Shown here one piece after another: positions 1-5,573 of a DNA stretch of 5,573 nt. The notes below the pieces were generated by a model that saw only the letters and a program-made list of their open reading frames with translations, had not been told where the DNA came from and did not search any database. Each line of letters starts with the position of its first letter. Position 1 is the first letter of the stretch. The position numbers were made by a program, and so were the translations under genes. Source of the stretch: Chloroflexota bacterium (GTDB lineage: Bacteria > Chloroflexota > Dehalococcoidia > SM23-28-2 > RBG-16-64-32); the NCBI GenBank assembly GCA_022565075.1, contig JADFKG010000132.1, positions 1 to 5,573 of the forward strand, given 5' to 3'.

Positions 1-86
1 GCGTCGACACGGTGGATAATTCCGGCTTCTGCCTTCTAGAGATGTTCCAACAGTAGAACACTGGGGGTGGGCCGCCGTTACAGCGC
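1..86. other. Non-coding tail after the last gene; nothing supported
   Basis: This stretch is less GC-rich than the rest. It holds a short inverted repeat, TGTTC at 43-47 and GAACA at 56-60 with an 8-nt loop, with no following T run, and a TCTAGA palindrome at 35-40. No tRNA, terminator or reading frame is convincing. The drop in GC suggests a true intergenic region. Confidence 0.4.
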
Positions 87-320
87 CTAGCGGAGCAGAA
101 TCGCCGCGAGTTGCTTCTCGTCAAGCGGCGCCGCGGCCACCTCTTCGCCATCGACGGCGATCACCGGAATGCGCGATCCGTATCGTTCGTTCGCGCCGGC
201 ATCAGCCTCTATGTCTACGTATTCGAGCTCGAAGCGGGTCTGTTTCCGCAGACGCCTGAGCATTGACGCCGCTTCCTCGCAGAGGCCGCAGTCCGCCTTC
301 GTGTAGAGGGTGACTCTCAC
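87..320 (-). CDS. Small glutaredoxin-like protein (DUF836-type thioredoxin fold)
   Basis: A 77-aa thioredoxin-fold protein with no signal peptide, so probably cytoplasmic. Seen: first strand MRVTLYTKADC, the active-site pair CGLC (C11 and C14) at the start of helix 1, second strand ELEYVDIEAD, the cis-proline segment SRIPVIAVDGEEV (P52), and a short closing helix LDEKQLAAILLR. The length and layout match the glutaredoxin-like DUF836 group, whose substrates are mostly unknown; it should do thiol-disulfide exchange. The start is GTG 320, overlapping the lgt stop as GTGA, so translation is probably coupled to lgt. GGAG at 334-337 is rather far upstream (13 nt) and weak. It ends at TAG 87-89 and is the last gene I can support on this strand. 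Confidence 0.88.
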   Translation of the reverse strand: MRVTLYTKADCGLCEEAASMLRRLRKQTRFELEYVDIEADAGANERYGSRIPVIAVDGEEVAAAPLDEKQLAAILLR

Positions 321-1207
321 TCTGCCCGTGGTTCTCCAGCGGGCGGCTCATCAGGCATCGCACTTTCTTCGGGCAAGACGGGACGTTGTCGCCCGCGCTC
401 GGCACGTTCCTCTGCCGGTGGCGTGCGCAGCAGGTAGACGACGCCGCCGATGCCGATCGGCATGGCGATGAGGGTGATGACTTGCGCCGTCGTCAGGCCC
501 AGGAGAATCTCATCGTCCAGACGCAGGAAGCTCACCCAGAAGCGCAGGAATCCGTAGAGGAACATCCAGGCGAAGAACGTGACGCCGGCGCGAGGAACCC
601 TGGTGTAGATGACGAGGAGCGCCGCGAATATGAAGAGGTCCCCGATCAGCTCGTACGCCACGGCGGGGTGCTGTGGATTGAGCTGCAGCGGGAACGCCGG
701 GCTGTTCACATTGGTGTAGACGACGCCCCAGGGCAGCCCCGTGCTGTCCGCGAAGTGCTCTCCGTTGATGATGTCGCCGAAGCGGCCGATCGCCATGCCC
801 ATGATGGCGCCGATGGCCCCAATATCGATGGCGCGAGTGACGTTCGGCACCTTCGCGAAGTAGCCGTAGACCAGGCCGCCTATCGCGCCGCCGATCAGCG
901 CTCCGTAGATCGAGATGCCGCCGGCGTTGAGCGAGAACACCTGGCCGAAGTCGTTTTCGAAGTTGCTCCAGTTTTCGATGACGTAGAGACTGCGCGCGCC
1001 GATGATGCCGCCGACGATCAGCGCCAGCGCGGCGTTGTAGATCATGTCTTCCGAATAGCCCATCCGCCGCGCCAGCCAGGCCGCGATGGCGACGCCGGCG
1101 ATGACGGCGAGCGCCGTGAAGACGCCGTGCCAGGTGATCTCTATGCCGGCCAAGTCGACAAGGGTCGGGTCGATGCCGATTTCGATCTTGAGGAGCGCGT
1201 TAATCAT
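317..1207 (-). CDS. lgt: Prolipoprotein diacylglyceryl transferase
   Basis: Lgt moves diacylglycerol from phosphatidylglycerol to the lipobox cysteine of prelipoproteins, the first step of lipoprotein maturation, in the cytoplasmic membrane. Seen in 296 aa: several membrane helices from about residue 25 to 260, GGISIYGALIGG (95-107), the family signature GRFGDIINGEHF (141-152, with R142), NPQHPAVAYEL (177-187) and FLYGFLRFWVSFLR (216-229), all in family order. Compared with E. coli Lgt, the His103 position appears to be Tyr101 and Asn146 appears to be Asp145. The last about 35 residues form a Pro/Glu/Arg-rich cytoplasmic tail. ATG 1207 overlaps the resB stop by 8 nt; GGAGG lies 12 nt upstream at 1220-1224. 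The M23 lipoprotein in the same gene run is a likely substrate. Confidence 0.95.
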   Translation of the reverse strand: MINALLKIEIGIDPTLVDLAGIEITWHGVFTALAVIAGVAIAAWLARRMGYSEDMIYNAALALIVGGIIGARSLYVIENWSNFENDFGQVFSLNAGGISIYGALIGGAIGGLVYGYFAKVPNVTRAIDIGAIGAIMGMAIGRFGDIINGEHFADSTGLPWGVVYTNVNSPAFPLQLNPQHPAVAYELIGDLFIFAALLVIYTRVPRAGVTFFAWMFLYGFLRFWVSFLRLDDEILLGLTTAQVITLIAMPIGIGGVVYLLRTPPAEERAERGRQRPVLPEESAMPDEPPAGEPRAE

Positions 1208-2951
1208 CGTCGTCTGTTTCCTCCGCTAGTTCCGCGCCCGCTTGCACGGCCAGTCTGCGCATTTCGGATGTGTAGTCTGCCTGTCCGGCGGCCTGCCCCG
1301 CCAGGGACGCCCCGCCGCGCGTTATCTTAGCCCAGAGCCGCCTTCTGGGCACCCAGAACGTGATCATCAGGCCGATAACGATCGCCGCCGCGCCGATCCA
1401 GACCAGGTAATCGGAGCGGTCGCGCCGGACGTCGATGCCGGAGAACTCGCGCTGGCCCTCGAACGTGTACTCGTATCCATCGATCAGCAGTGAGTCCCCG
1501 GCAGACAACGTCGCCGCCTGCGAGGTCAGCCCCACGATCGTCAGCTCCGGCTCGCCGCCGCCGCTTGGCGCGTCGACGTTCGTGCCCTCAGAGGTCGTGC
1601 CGGTGCCGTAGATGACGTTGTTCATCTGGAGCCGCACCGGGCCGTCGCTGGCGACCGATTCCGGCAGCGGCAGGTCCAGCGCGAAGCCCGCCGGTATCCG
1701 CTCCAGCCCAAGGTACGAGAAGACGAGCCCGTGCGACTCCACGCTCTGGCCGGCTGCCAGGCGCAGGGTCTCCGGGGTGTCGCCGAGGTCGAAGACGAGC
1801 AGTTCGTCTCCGTCGTCCGCGTCTTGAGGCAGGAGCAGCGTCAGGGCGGTGCCGTCCTCCAGGCGGACAAGGCCACCGTGGAACGGCTCGTCGTTGATCT
1901 CAAACGTGTCCGGGAGCACCACCGTCCGATCGATCAGCGTGGCGCCGTTCGCGTCGTCGATGCGCAGGCGCGCGGCCGGGCTGCGCATCGCCAGCGCCAG
2001 CGTTTCGCGGTAGATGACGTTGCCGCTGGCCGTATCGCGCACGACAAGTTCAGCGCCGAAGCCGAAGTAGGCGACCTGATAGAAGCGGTAGCCGTCGTAG
2101 CTGCAAGGCGTGTTCACTGTGGAGGAGCAGCGCAGCACTTCCTCGCCACCCCGGTAGATCGCCAGGTCAGAGCGGTAGTCCAGCGGCTGCCCGTCCGGGG
2201 CGAACTCGGCATACGACTCGACGAGCTCGACCTGCATCTGGTTCTCGTGTCTGACCGGGAAGACCGGCAGCGTCGACCCCTCGGCCAGGAAGAGGCCGGA
2301 AGAGAAAGAGTCGACGCGGCTGACGACGGCGGCGAGGATGAAGACGATCACGGCGGCGTGTGTGAGCAGCGTGCCCAGTTGCGCCACCTGGAAACGGTCC
2401 GCAAAGAGGAAAGTGGCCTCACCCTCCTGCCAGCGCTCCACCTTGTAGCGGGAGCGGCGGAGGCCGGCCTCCAGTCGCTCGACGTCGACCGTACCCTCGA
2501 TGCGCAGGCGGTGCGGCGCCTGGTCGAAGTAGCGATCGGGCACGCGCTTGCGCGGCCGCGTGATCGCCGCCCAGATGCCGGGGAATCGGCTGACGACGTA
2601 GGCCGCCGTCGAAACAACGGTGACGGCCAGCAGCACGCTGAACCAGCCGGTGTGGAAGATGTCGAAGAGTCCGACGGCGTCCATGGGACTTGTCAGGAAG
2701 CCGTACATGCCGTCCTTCTCGGCAAGCCACTCGGCCTCGAGGACAGTGTCGCCGCGCACGTTGACAGGCTTCTGCGCGATCAACACGCCGGCCAGGCTGA
2801 CAAGCGTGATCACGACGAGGAGCACGATGGCGAAGCGGACGTTGGTGAACAGCCACCAGACCGCGCGTAGCGGGTTGGTCCAGCTCAGCGAGCGCGTCCA
2901 GCCGCGGGCCGAGGCGCGACCGGGCTCCGACGCTGCCCTACCCGCCGCCAT
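1200..2951 (-). CDS. resB: Cytochrome c biogenesis protein ResB (Ccs1 family)
   Basis: A 583-aa membrane protein of System II cytochrome c maturation. With CcsA/ResC, ResB forms the synthase that carries heme across the membrane and attaches it to apocytochrome c. Seen: membrane segments at about 36-59 (after NPLRAVWWLFTNVRFA), 102-121, 191-211 (with His198 in LTHAAV, resembling the conserved family His), and 515-533. A large extracytoplasmic domain lies between the third and fourth, including VNTPCSYDGYRFYQVAYFG. The cytoplasmic tail ends in ETDDDD. The frame is open upstream to 3146, but that part is a low-complexity shadow of the TlpA gene. ATG 2951 is the only ATG/GTG/TTG near the first membrane segment, giving a normal family length and a 14-nt overlap with the TlpA gene; GAGG sits only 3 nt before it. 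C275 and C283 are two cysteines in the outer domain. CcsA is not adjacent; lgt follows instead. Confidence 0.92.
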   Translation of the reverse strand: MAAGRAASEPGRASARGWTRSLSWTNPLRAVWWLFTNVRFAIVLLVVITLVSLAGVLIAQKPVNVRGDTVLEAEWLAEKDGMYGFLTSPMDAVGLFDIFHTGWFSVLLAVTVVSTAAYVVSRFPGIWAAITRPRKRVPDRYFDQAPHRLRIEGTVDVERLEAGLRRSRYKVERWQEGEATFLFADRFQVAQLGTLLTHAAVIVFILAAVVSRVDSFSSGLFLAEGSTLPVFPVRHENQMQVELVESYAEFAPDGQPLDYRSDLAIYRGGEEVLRCSSTVNTPCSYDGYRFYQVAYFGFGAELVVRDTASGNVIYRETLALAMRSPAARLRIDDANGATLIDRTVVLPDTFEINDEPFHGGLVRLEDGTALTLLLPQDADDGDELLVFDLGDTPETLRLAAGQSVESHGLVFSYLGLERIPAGFALDLPLPESVASDGPVRLQMNNVIYGTGTTSEGTNVDAPSGGGEPELTIVGLTSQAATLSAGDSLLIDGYEYTFEGQREFSGIDVRRDRSDYLVWIGAAAIVIGLMITFWVPRRRLWAKITRGGASLAGQAAGQADYTSEMRRLAVQAGAELAEETDDDD

Positions 2952-3627
2952 CGTCCTCGCCTGATCCGAGGATCGCCGCGATGCGCCCCTCCAGGTCGGA
3001 CTGCTCGATCGCGCCCTGCACGTTGGTGCCGCGCTCCTCGGCCTGGAACGGGCCGATGAAGGCGCTCTCGATGACGCCGTCGCGGCCGATGAAGTAGGTC
3101 GCGGGCAAGCCGAGCAGCCGATAGTCGTCGCCCACCTCGCCGTCACGGTCGATCAGCACCGGAAAGTCGATCCCGAAGTCGTCGACGAACGGCCGGATGA
3201 TCGACTCGCTCTCCTGGAGGTTGAGCCCGATGACCACGAGACCCTCTTCGCGATGGGCATCGTAGGCGGCGATGAACTGCGGCATCTCCTTGCGGCAAGG
3301 GCCACACCAGGTCGCCCAGAAGTTGAGCACTACGGGCTGACCACGGAAGTCGCTGAGACGCGTCTCCTCCCCGTCCAGCGCCTGCAAAAGGAAGTCTGGC
3401 GCCAGCGCTCCCTCCTCCGCACTGACGTTCGCTCCGACCGGAGCCAACGCCACCGGCAGTGCGACCGGGCCGTAGCGCTCGCCGGTGCTGCTGACGCCGC
3501 CGTCTCCACCGGCCTCGAGCCACCAGATGACGGCGGCGATGGCGACGACGACCGCCGCCGGGTACAGCCAGCGGCGGACGACGCTGCGACGCTTGGGCGT
3601 CGGCAGGTCGGTGGCGTTGTCGGTCAT
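2938..3627 (-). CDS. Membrane-anchored TlpA/ResA-family thiol-disulfide oxidoreductase
   Basis: A 229-aa thioredoxin-fold protein held outside the membrane by an N-terminal anchor. Family members of the ResA/CcmG type reduce the CXXCH cysteines of apocytochrome c before heme attachment; others serve different envelope thiols. Seen: a basic cytoplasmic start, one membrane segment at about 21-37, a linker, APDF at 77-80, the active site FWATWCGPCRKEMP (C108 and C111), and the cis-proline region LGLPATYFIGRDG (P175). The dipeptide between the cysteines is GP, as in thioredoxin, rather than the EP of Bacillus ResA, so the exact redox role is open. The ATG at 3627 is 37 nt after the M23 stop, the largest gap between genes here, and has no clear ribosome site. 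Direct overlap with resB supports the cytochrome c role. It could also be called resA-like. Confidence 0.92.
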   Translation of the reverse strand: MTDNATDLPTPKRRSVVRRWLYPAAVVVAIAAVIWWLEAGGDGGVSSTGERYGPVALPVALAPVGANVSAEEGALAPDFLLQALDGEETRLSDFRGQPVVLNFWATWCGPCRKEMPQFIAAYDAHREEGLVVIGLNLQESESIIRPFVDDFGIDFPVLIDRDGEVGDDYRLLGLPATYFIGRDGVIESAFIGPFQAEERGTNVQGAIEQSDLEGRIAAILGSGEDDGGG

Positions 3628-3664
3628 GGCCAGTAAAGAATACGCCGGTGAGACGCTGCGGGCA

Positions 3665-4696
3665 TCACTCGCCGAAGAAGACGTCCGCGTAAAGGGCCTG
3701 CACGACCTCCGGCAACTCGCCTTCGCCCAGGAACGAAGGGCCGATGCGCAGCTCGAAGTGCAGATGGATCTCGACGCCCGGGTTCGTTACCGACTCGGGC
3801 GTACCGGAATCGCCGATGAAGCCGACGACGACGCCCCGCTCCACGTTGGCGCCCACAAGCAGGTCTTCCGGAACGCCCTCCAGGTGGCCGTAGCGCGTGA
3901 TGAAGCCATCCCCGTGGTCGATCCAGACCTGGCGCCCCCGGAAGCGTTCGAGCGAAGCGGTATCGGTGAAGCCCTGCGCCACCACTTTCGCCAGCAGCTC
4001 CTCAAGCTCGCTCTGCGTCATCGGCTCGTAGATATGGTCTACGCGGATCACCCGGCCCGCCTTCGAGGCCAGCGCCGGCGTGCCCAGCTCGATGTCGACA
4101 CAGGCGAAGTTGGTGAAGAAGTCGACGCCCTCGTGCACACCGGCACGGTATTCGCGCGGCGCGTTCGGCATCTGGTCGTCTTCGCTCGGGATGCAGGCGC
4201 CGGCGACGGGGATCAGCCAGCCAGTGCCCGCCGGGTTGTCGATCGCGATAGTGGGTTCAGGCGTCGGATCGCCAGCGTCAGGCTGAGAAGCGGTCGAGCC
4301 GGCGATGCGCAGGACCTGCCCCACGCTGAGTATCGAGCCCAGCGTCAGTCCGTTAGTCGAGGCCAGCGCCTCAACGGAGATGCCGAAGCGGTCTGCGATG
4401 TCCCAGAGAGTGTCGCCGCTCTCAACCGTGTAGTCGAAGTCGCCGGGCGTTACCTTCGGCGTCGCGGTCGGAGGGCTCGTGAGCGACGGCGAGGCGACGG
4501 CGGACGGCGACGGCGTCAGCGTCGGCGTCGTCTCGTCTGCGCCGGACCCGCTACCGCAGGCGGCCGACAGTAAAACGGCGGCCGCGAGGACCGCCGTCGT
4601 GGCGAAGCCGATCAGCGTTCGCCTACTTCTTGACGGGATAGCCCTCTTCCTCCATCGCCGCCTCGATGCCTCCCAGCGACGTCTGGCCGGGGTCAA
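3665..4696 (-). CDS. LysM plus M23 family metallopeptidase lipoprotein
   Basis: A predicted secreted lipoprotein that should bind and cut peptidoglycan on the outer face of the membrane. Residues (from the TTG at 4696): basic n-region to about 27, hydrophobic h-region 28-46, lipobox LLSAAC with Cys47, a Thr/Pro/Ser-rich spacer 54-84, one LysM domain 88-132 (YTVESGDTLWDIADRFGIS), and an M23/LytM peptidase domain about 160-320. The zinc ligands look complete: HEGVD (H188, D192) and HLH (H311, H313); H271 in RYGHL matches the additional catalytic His. About 34 residues (221-254) are inserted between the strands GRVIRVD and RQVWIDHGDG. C168 and C199 could form a disulfide. The start is unsure: TTG 4696 is the only ATG/GTG/TTG before the signal peptide, overlapping the upstream gene by 74 nt without a clear ribosome site. 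A rare ATC start at 4639 has a better one. It may act as an endopeptidase or as a LytM-type activator, though the intact ligands favour activity. Confidence 0.88.
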   Translation of the reverse strand: MTPARRRWEASRRRWRKRAIPSRSRRTLIGFATTAVLAAAVLLSAACGSGSGADETTPTLTPSPSAVASPSLTSPPTATPKVTPGDFDYTVESGDTLWDIADRFGISVEALASTNGLTLGSILSVGQVLRIAGSTASQPDAGDPTPEPTIAIDNPAGTGWLIPVAGACIPSEDDQMPNAPREYRAGVHEGVDFFTNFACVDIELGTPALASKAGRVIRVDHIYEPMTQSELEELLAKVVAQGFTDTASLERFRGRQVWIDHGDGFITRYGHLEGVPEDLLVGANVERGVVVGFIGDSGTPESVTNPGVEIHLHFELRIGPSFLGEGELPEVVQALYADVFFGE

Positions 4697-4832
4697 ACTC
4701 GACGACGACCTGCTTACCGTCCGGGTCGCCGGAGATGAACTGCACGCCGGGCAGCTTCTCGACCGAAGTCCGTATCGTCTGGATGCAGTGATCGCAAGAG
4801 ATCTCCGGGGCTTCCAGGGTCGCGCGCTCCAT
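4623..4832 (-). CDS. HMA-domain (CopZ-like) metal chaperone, possibly translated as a separate 69-aa protein
   Basis: This segment, in frame with the upstream gatD, encodes a complete heavy-metal-associated domain of the usual length for a stand-alone chaperone (about 68-70 aa). The metal loop is PEISCDHC with the CxxC pair at residues 13 and 16. It is followed by IQTIRTSVEKLPGV, a beta strand QVVVEFDP, and the closing IEAAMEEEGYPV, matching the beta-alpha-beta-beta-alpha-beta ferredoxin-like fold. Family knowledge says such domains carry Cu(I) or another soft metal to a P-type ATPase or an assembly factor; no such partner is in the window. An ATG at 4832 lies 6 nt after a GGAGGAGG sequence, which argues for independent initiation. 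The alternative is a real C-terminal domain of GatD. The domain call is secure; separate-gene status is about even odds. Confidence 0.6.
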   Translation of the reverse strand: MERATLEAPEISCDHCIQTIRTSVEKLPGVQFISGDPDGKQVVVEFDPGQTSLGGIEAAMEEEGYPVKK

Positions 4833-5573
4833 ACTCAACCTCCTCCGGCGGATGATGTTCCGCCGTGTCGCCAGGCGCAGCGCTTCGGCGTGCGCCTGCT
4901 CTTCTACCATATCGTCCAGCGGCGCCAGCCGCACGTCCCCGTTCTGCCCGGCCAGCGCGAGGGCGATGAGGTGGTCGGCGAAGTGCGGATTCTTGGGCAG
5001 CAGCGAGCCGTGAAGGTACGTCCCGTAGAGGTTGCGGTAGACGGCGCCCTCGCCACCGTCGTCGCCGTTGTTGCCGAAACCCGTGACGATGGTGCCAAGA
5101 GGCCGCGCCCGCGGGCCCAGGTGCGTCCTGCCGCCATGGTTCTCGAAGCCGACCAGCGTCTCGCCCGCCCACTCGATGACCACGTTGCCGATGAAGCGTT
5201 TGGCGTCCGCCCCCGGGTGCTCCGTCCAGATGTCGAGCAAGCCGACGCCCGGGAGCTCCCCGCCGTCCGCCGAGCGATAGTACGCGCCCATCAGCTGATA
5301 ACCGCCGCAGACAGCCAGCAGCACGCCGTCGCCTTCGACGTACTCCTGGAGCGCCTCGCCCTTCACATCGCGCAGGTCGTCCACCACGCGGCGCTGTTCG
5401 GCGTCCTGCGCGCCGCCGATGAAGACGAGATCGTACGCTCCAGGGTCGAAGGCGTCGCCGATCGAAAGCTCGTCAAGCTCGAACTCGATCTCGCGGCGCC
5501 TGCAGCGTCGCTCGAAGCACATGATGTTGCCGCGGTCGCCGTAGATGTTCATGAGCTTCGGGTAGAGGTGCGC
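4623..5573 (-). CDS. gatD: GatD-type lipid II glutamine amidotransferase (5' end missing), reading through into an HMA metal-binding domain
   Basis: The first about 235 residues match the class I glutamine amidotransferase GatD (CobB/CobQ-like). In this family GatD supplies ammonia from glutamine to its partner MurT, which amidates the D-Glu of the peptidoglycan stem on lipid II in the cytoplasm. Seen here: the opening motif LYPKLMNIYGDRGNI, the nucleophile elbow AVCGGYQLMG (Cys codon 5307-5309), the ENHGGRTHLGP motif, the YGTYLHGSLLPKNP segment with the catalytic His, and a GatD-like tail APLDDMVEEQAHAEALR. The ATG at 5552 is probably not the start: the codons before it (AHLYPKL) fit the family N-terminus, so the gene runs off the right edge, probably by only a few codons. 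The usual GatD length is about 240 aa, yet the frame continues through an Arg-rich linker into a 69-aa HMA domain and stops at TAG 4623-4625. murT would be expected just upstream. Fusion versus two genes is unresolved. Confidence 0.9.
   Translation of the reverse strand, partial: AHLYPKLMNIYGDRGNIMCFERRCRRREIEFELDELSIGDAFDPGAYDLVFIGGAQDAEQRRVVDDLRDVKGEALQEYVEGDGVLLAVCGGYQLMGAYYRSADGGELPGVGLLDIWTEHPGADAKRFIGNVVIEWAGETLVGFENHGGRTHLGPRARPLGTIVTGFGNNGDDGGEGAVYRNLYGTYLHGSLLPKNPHFADHLIALALAGQNGDVRLAPLDDMVEEQAHAEALRLATRRNIIRRRRLSMERATLEAPEISCDHCIQTIRTSVEKLPGVQFISGDPDGKQVVVEFDPGQTSLGGIEAAMEEEGYPVKK
4649..4653 (-). promoter_or_regulatory. Possible Shine-Dalgarno (GGAGG) for an alternative start of the M23 lipoprotein
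   Basis: GGAGG lies 9 nt before an in-frame ATC at 4639. Initiation there would give a short n-region, IPSRSRRTLIGF, leading straight into the hydrophobic stretch and lipobox. That is a more typical lipoprotein signal peptide than the 27-residue n-region from TTG 4696, and it would cut the overlap with the HMA frame to 17 nt. ATC is a rare start codon, so this is tentative. Confidence 0.3.
4839..4846 (-). promoter_or_regulatory. Strong Shine-Dalgarno sequence (GGAGGAGG) before the HMA start
   Basis: GGAGGAGG lies 6 nt before ATG 4832, the best ribosome binding site in the window. It sits inside the continuous gatD frame, where it is read as part of an RRRRLS linker. It decides in favour of initiation at the HMA domain, whether or not GatD also reads through. 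Confidence 0.7.

Noticed and set aside
43..60. Inverted repeat TGTTC...GAACA as a transcription terminator
   Set aside because: The stem is only 5 bp with modest GC, and no T run follows on either strand.
386..1330. Long plus-strand open frame of 314 codons opposite lgt
   Set aside because: It is antisense to a clear lgt; its composition is Arg/Asp/Glu/Val-rich as expected from a GC-rich shadow frame, and no domain is recognisable.
1731..2870. Plus-strand open frame of 379 codons opposite resB
   Set aside because: A shadow of the resB frame with low-complexity charged composition and no motif.
2952..3146. N-terminal extension of ResB by 65 residues
   Set aside because: It overlaps the TlpA coding region, is Ser/Arg/Ala-rich out-of-frame sequence, and does not resemble a ResB N-terminus; ATG 2951 gives a normal start.
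3628..3664. Internal promoter before the TlpA gene (TATTCT on the minus strand)
   Set aside because: It is a partial -10 match with no convincing -35 at proper spacing; a short AT-rich tract alone is not enough.
4455..4560. GGCGAC/GGCGTC repeats as a tandem repeat element
   Set aside because: They encode the Thr/Pro/Ser linker after the lipobox; degenerate low-complexity coding sequence explains them.
3485..4573. Plus-strand open frame of 362 codons opposite the TlpA and M23 genes
   Set aside because: It spans two well-supported minus-strand genes and the gap between them, and its sequence is Arg/Ala/Asp-rich without motifs.

Overview
The window is 5.6 kb of GC-rich bacterial DNA (above 60% by eye). 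It is packed with minus-strand genes whose reading frames overlap or abut. Nothing on the plus strand looks like a real gene; its long open frames are antisense shadows. The combination of a MurT/GatD-type lipid II amidotransferase, a ResA/ResB-type (System II) cytochrome c maturation pair, Lgt, and an Lgt motif reading GRFGDIINGEH suggests a deep-branching monoderm-like lineage. Chloroflexota (Dehalococcoidia-like) is my best guess and Actinomycetota the alternative. This is inference, because no marker gene is present.

In transcription order (right to left): (1) the 3' part of gatD, cut by the right window edge, reads without a stop into a 69-residue heavy-metal-associated (HMA, CopZ-like) domain. 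(2) A LysM plus M23 peptidase lipoprotein starts inside the HMA coding region. (3) After a 37-nt gap comes a membrane-anchored TlpA/ResA-like thioredoxin. (4) ResB overlaps it by 14 nt. (5) lgt overlaps resB by 8 nt. (6) A small glutaredoxin-like (DUF836-type) protein is coupled to lgt by a GTGA overlap. The last 86 nt (positions 1-86) hold no supported feature.

The genes fall into two themes. One is cell-envelope building: GatD amidates lipid II, the M23 protein probably trims or remodels peptidoglycan, and Lgt attaches the lipid anchor that the M23 lipoprotein needs. The other is thiol, metal and redox handling outside the membrane: the HMA metal chaperone, the TlpA/ResA thiol reductase, ResB heme delivery, and the glutaredoxin-like protein. 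The tight overlaps suggest one polycistronic unit. The ResB partner CcsA/ResC is not in this window.

The point most worth a second look is the GatD-HMA junction. A near-perfect Shine-Dalgarno sequence is itself translated as the linker, so the apparent fusion may really be two genes. The start of the M23 lipoprotein is also uncertain. I see no evidence for a wholly new system; this is mostly a recognisable housekeeping cluster with some unusual details.
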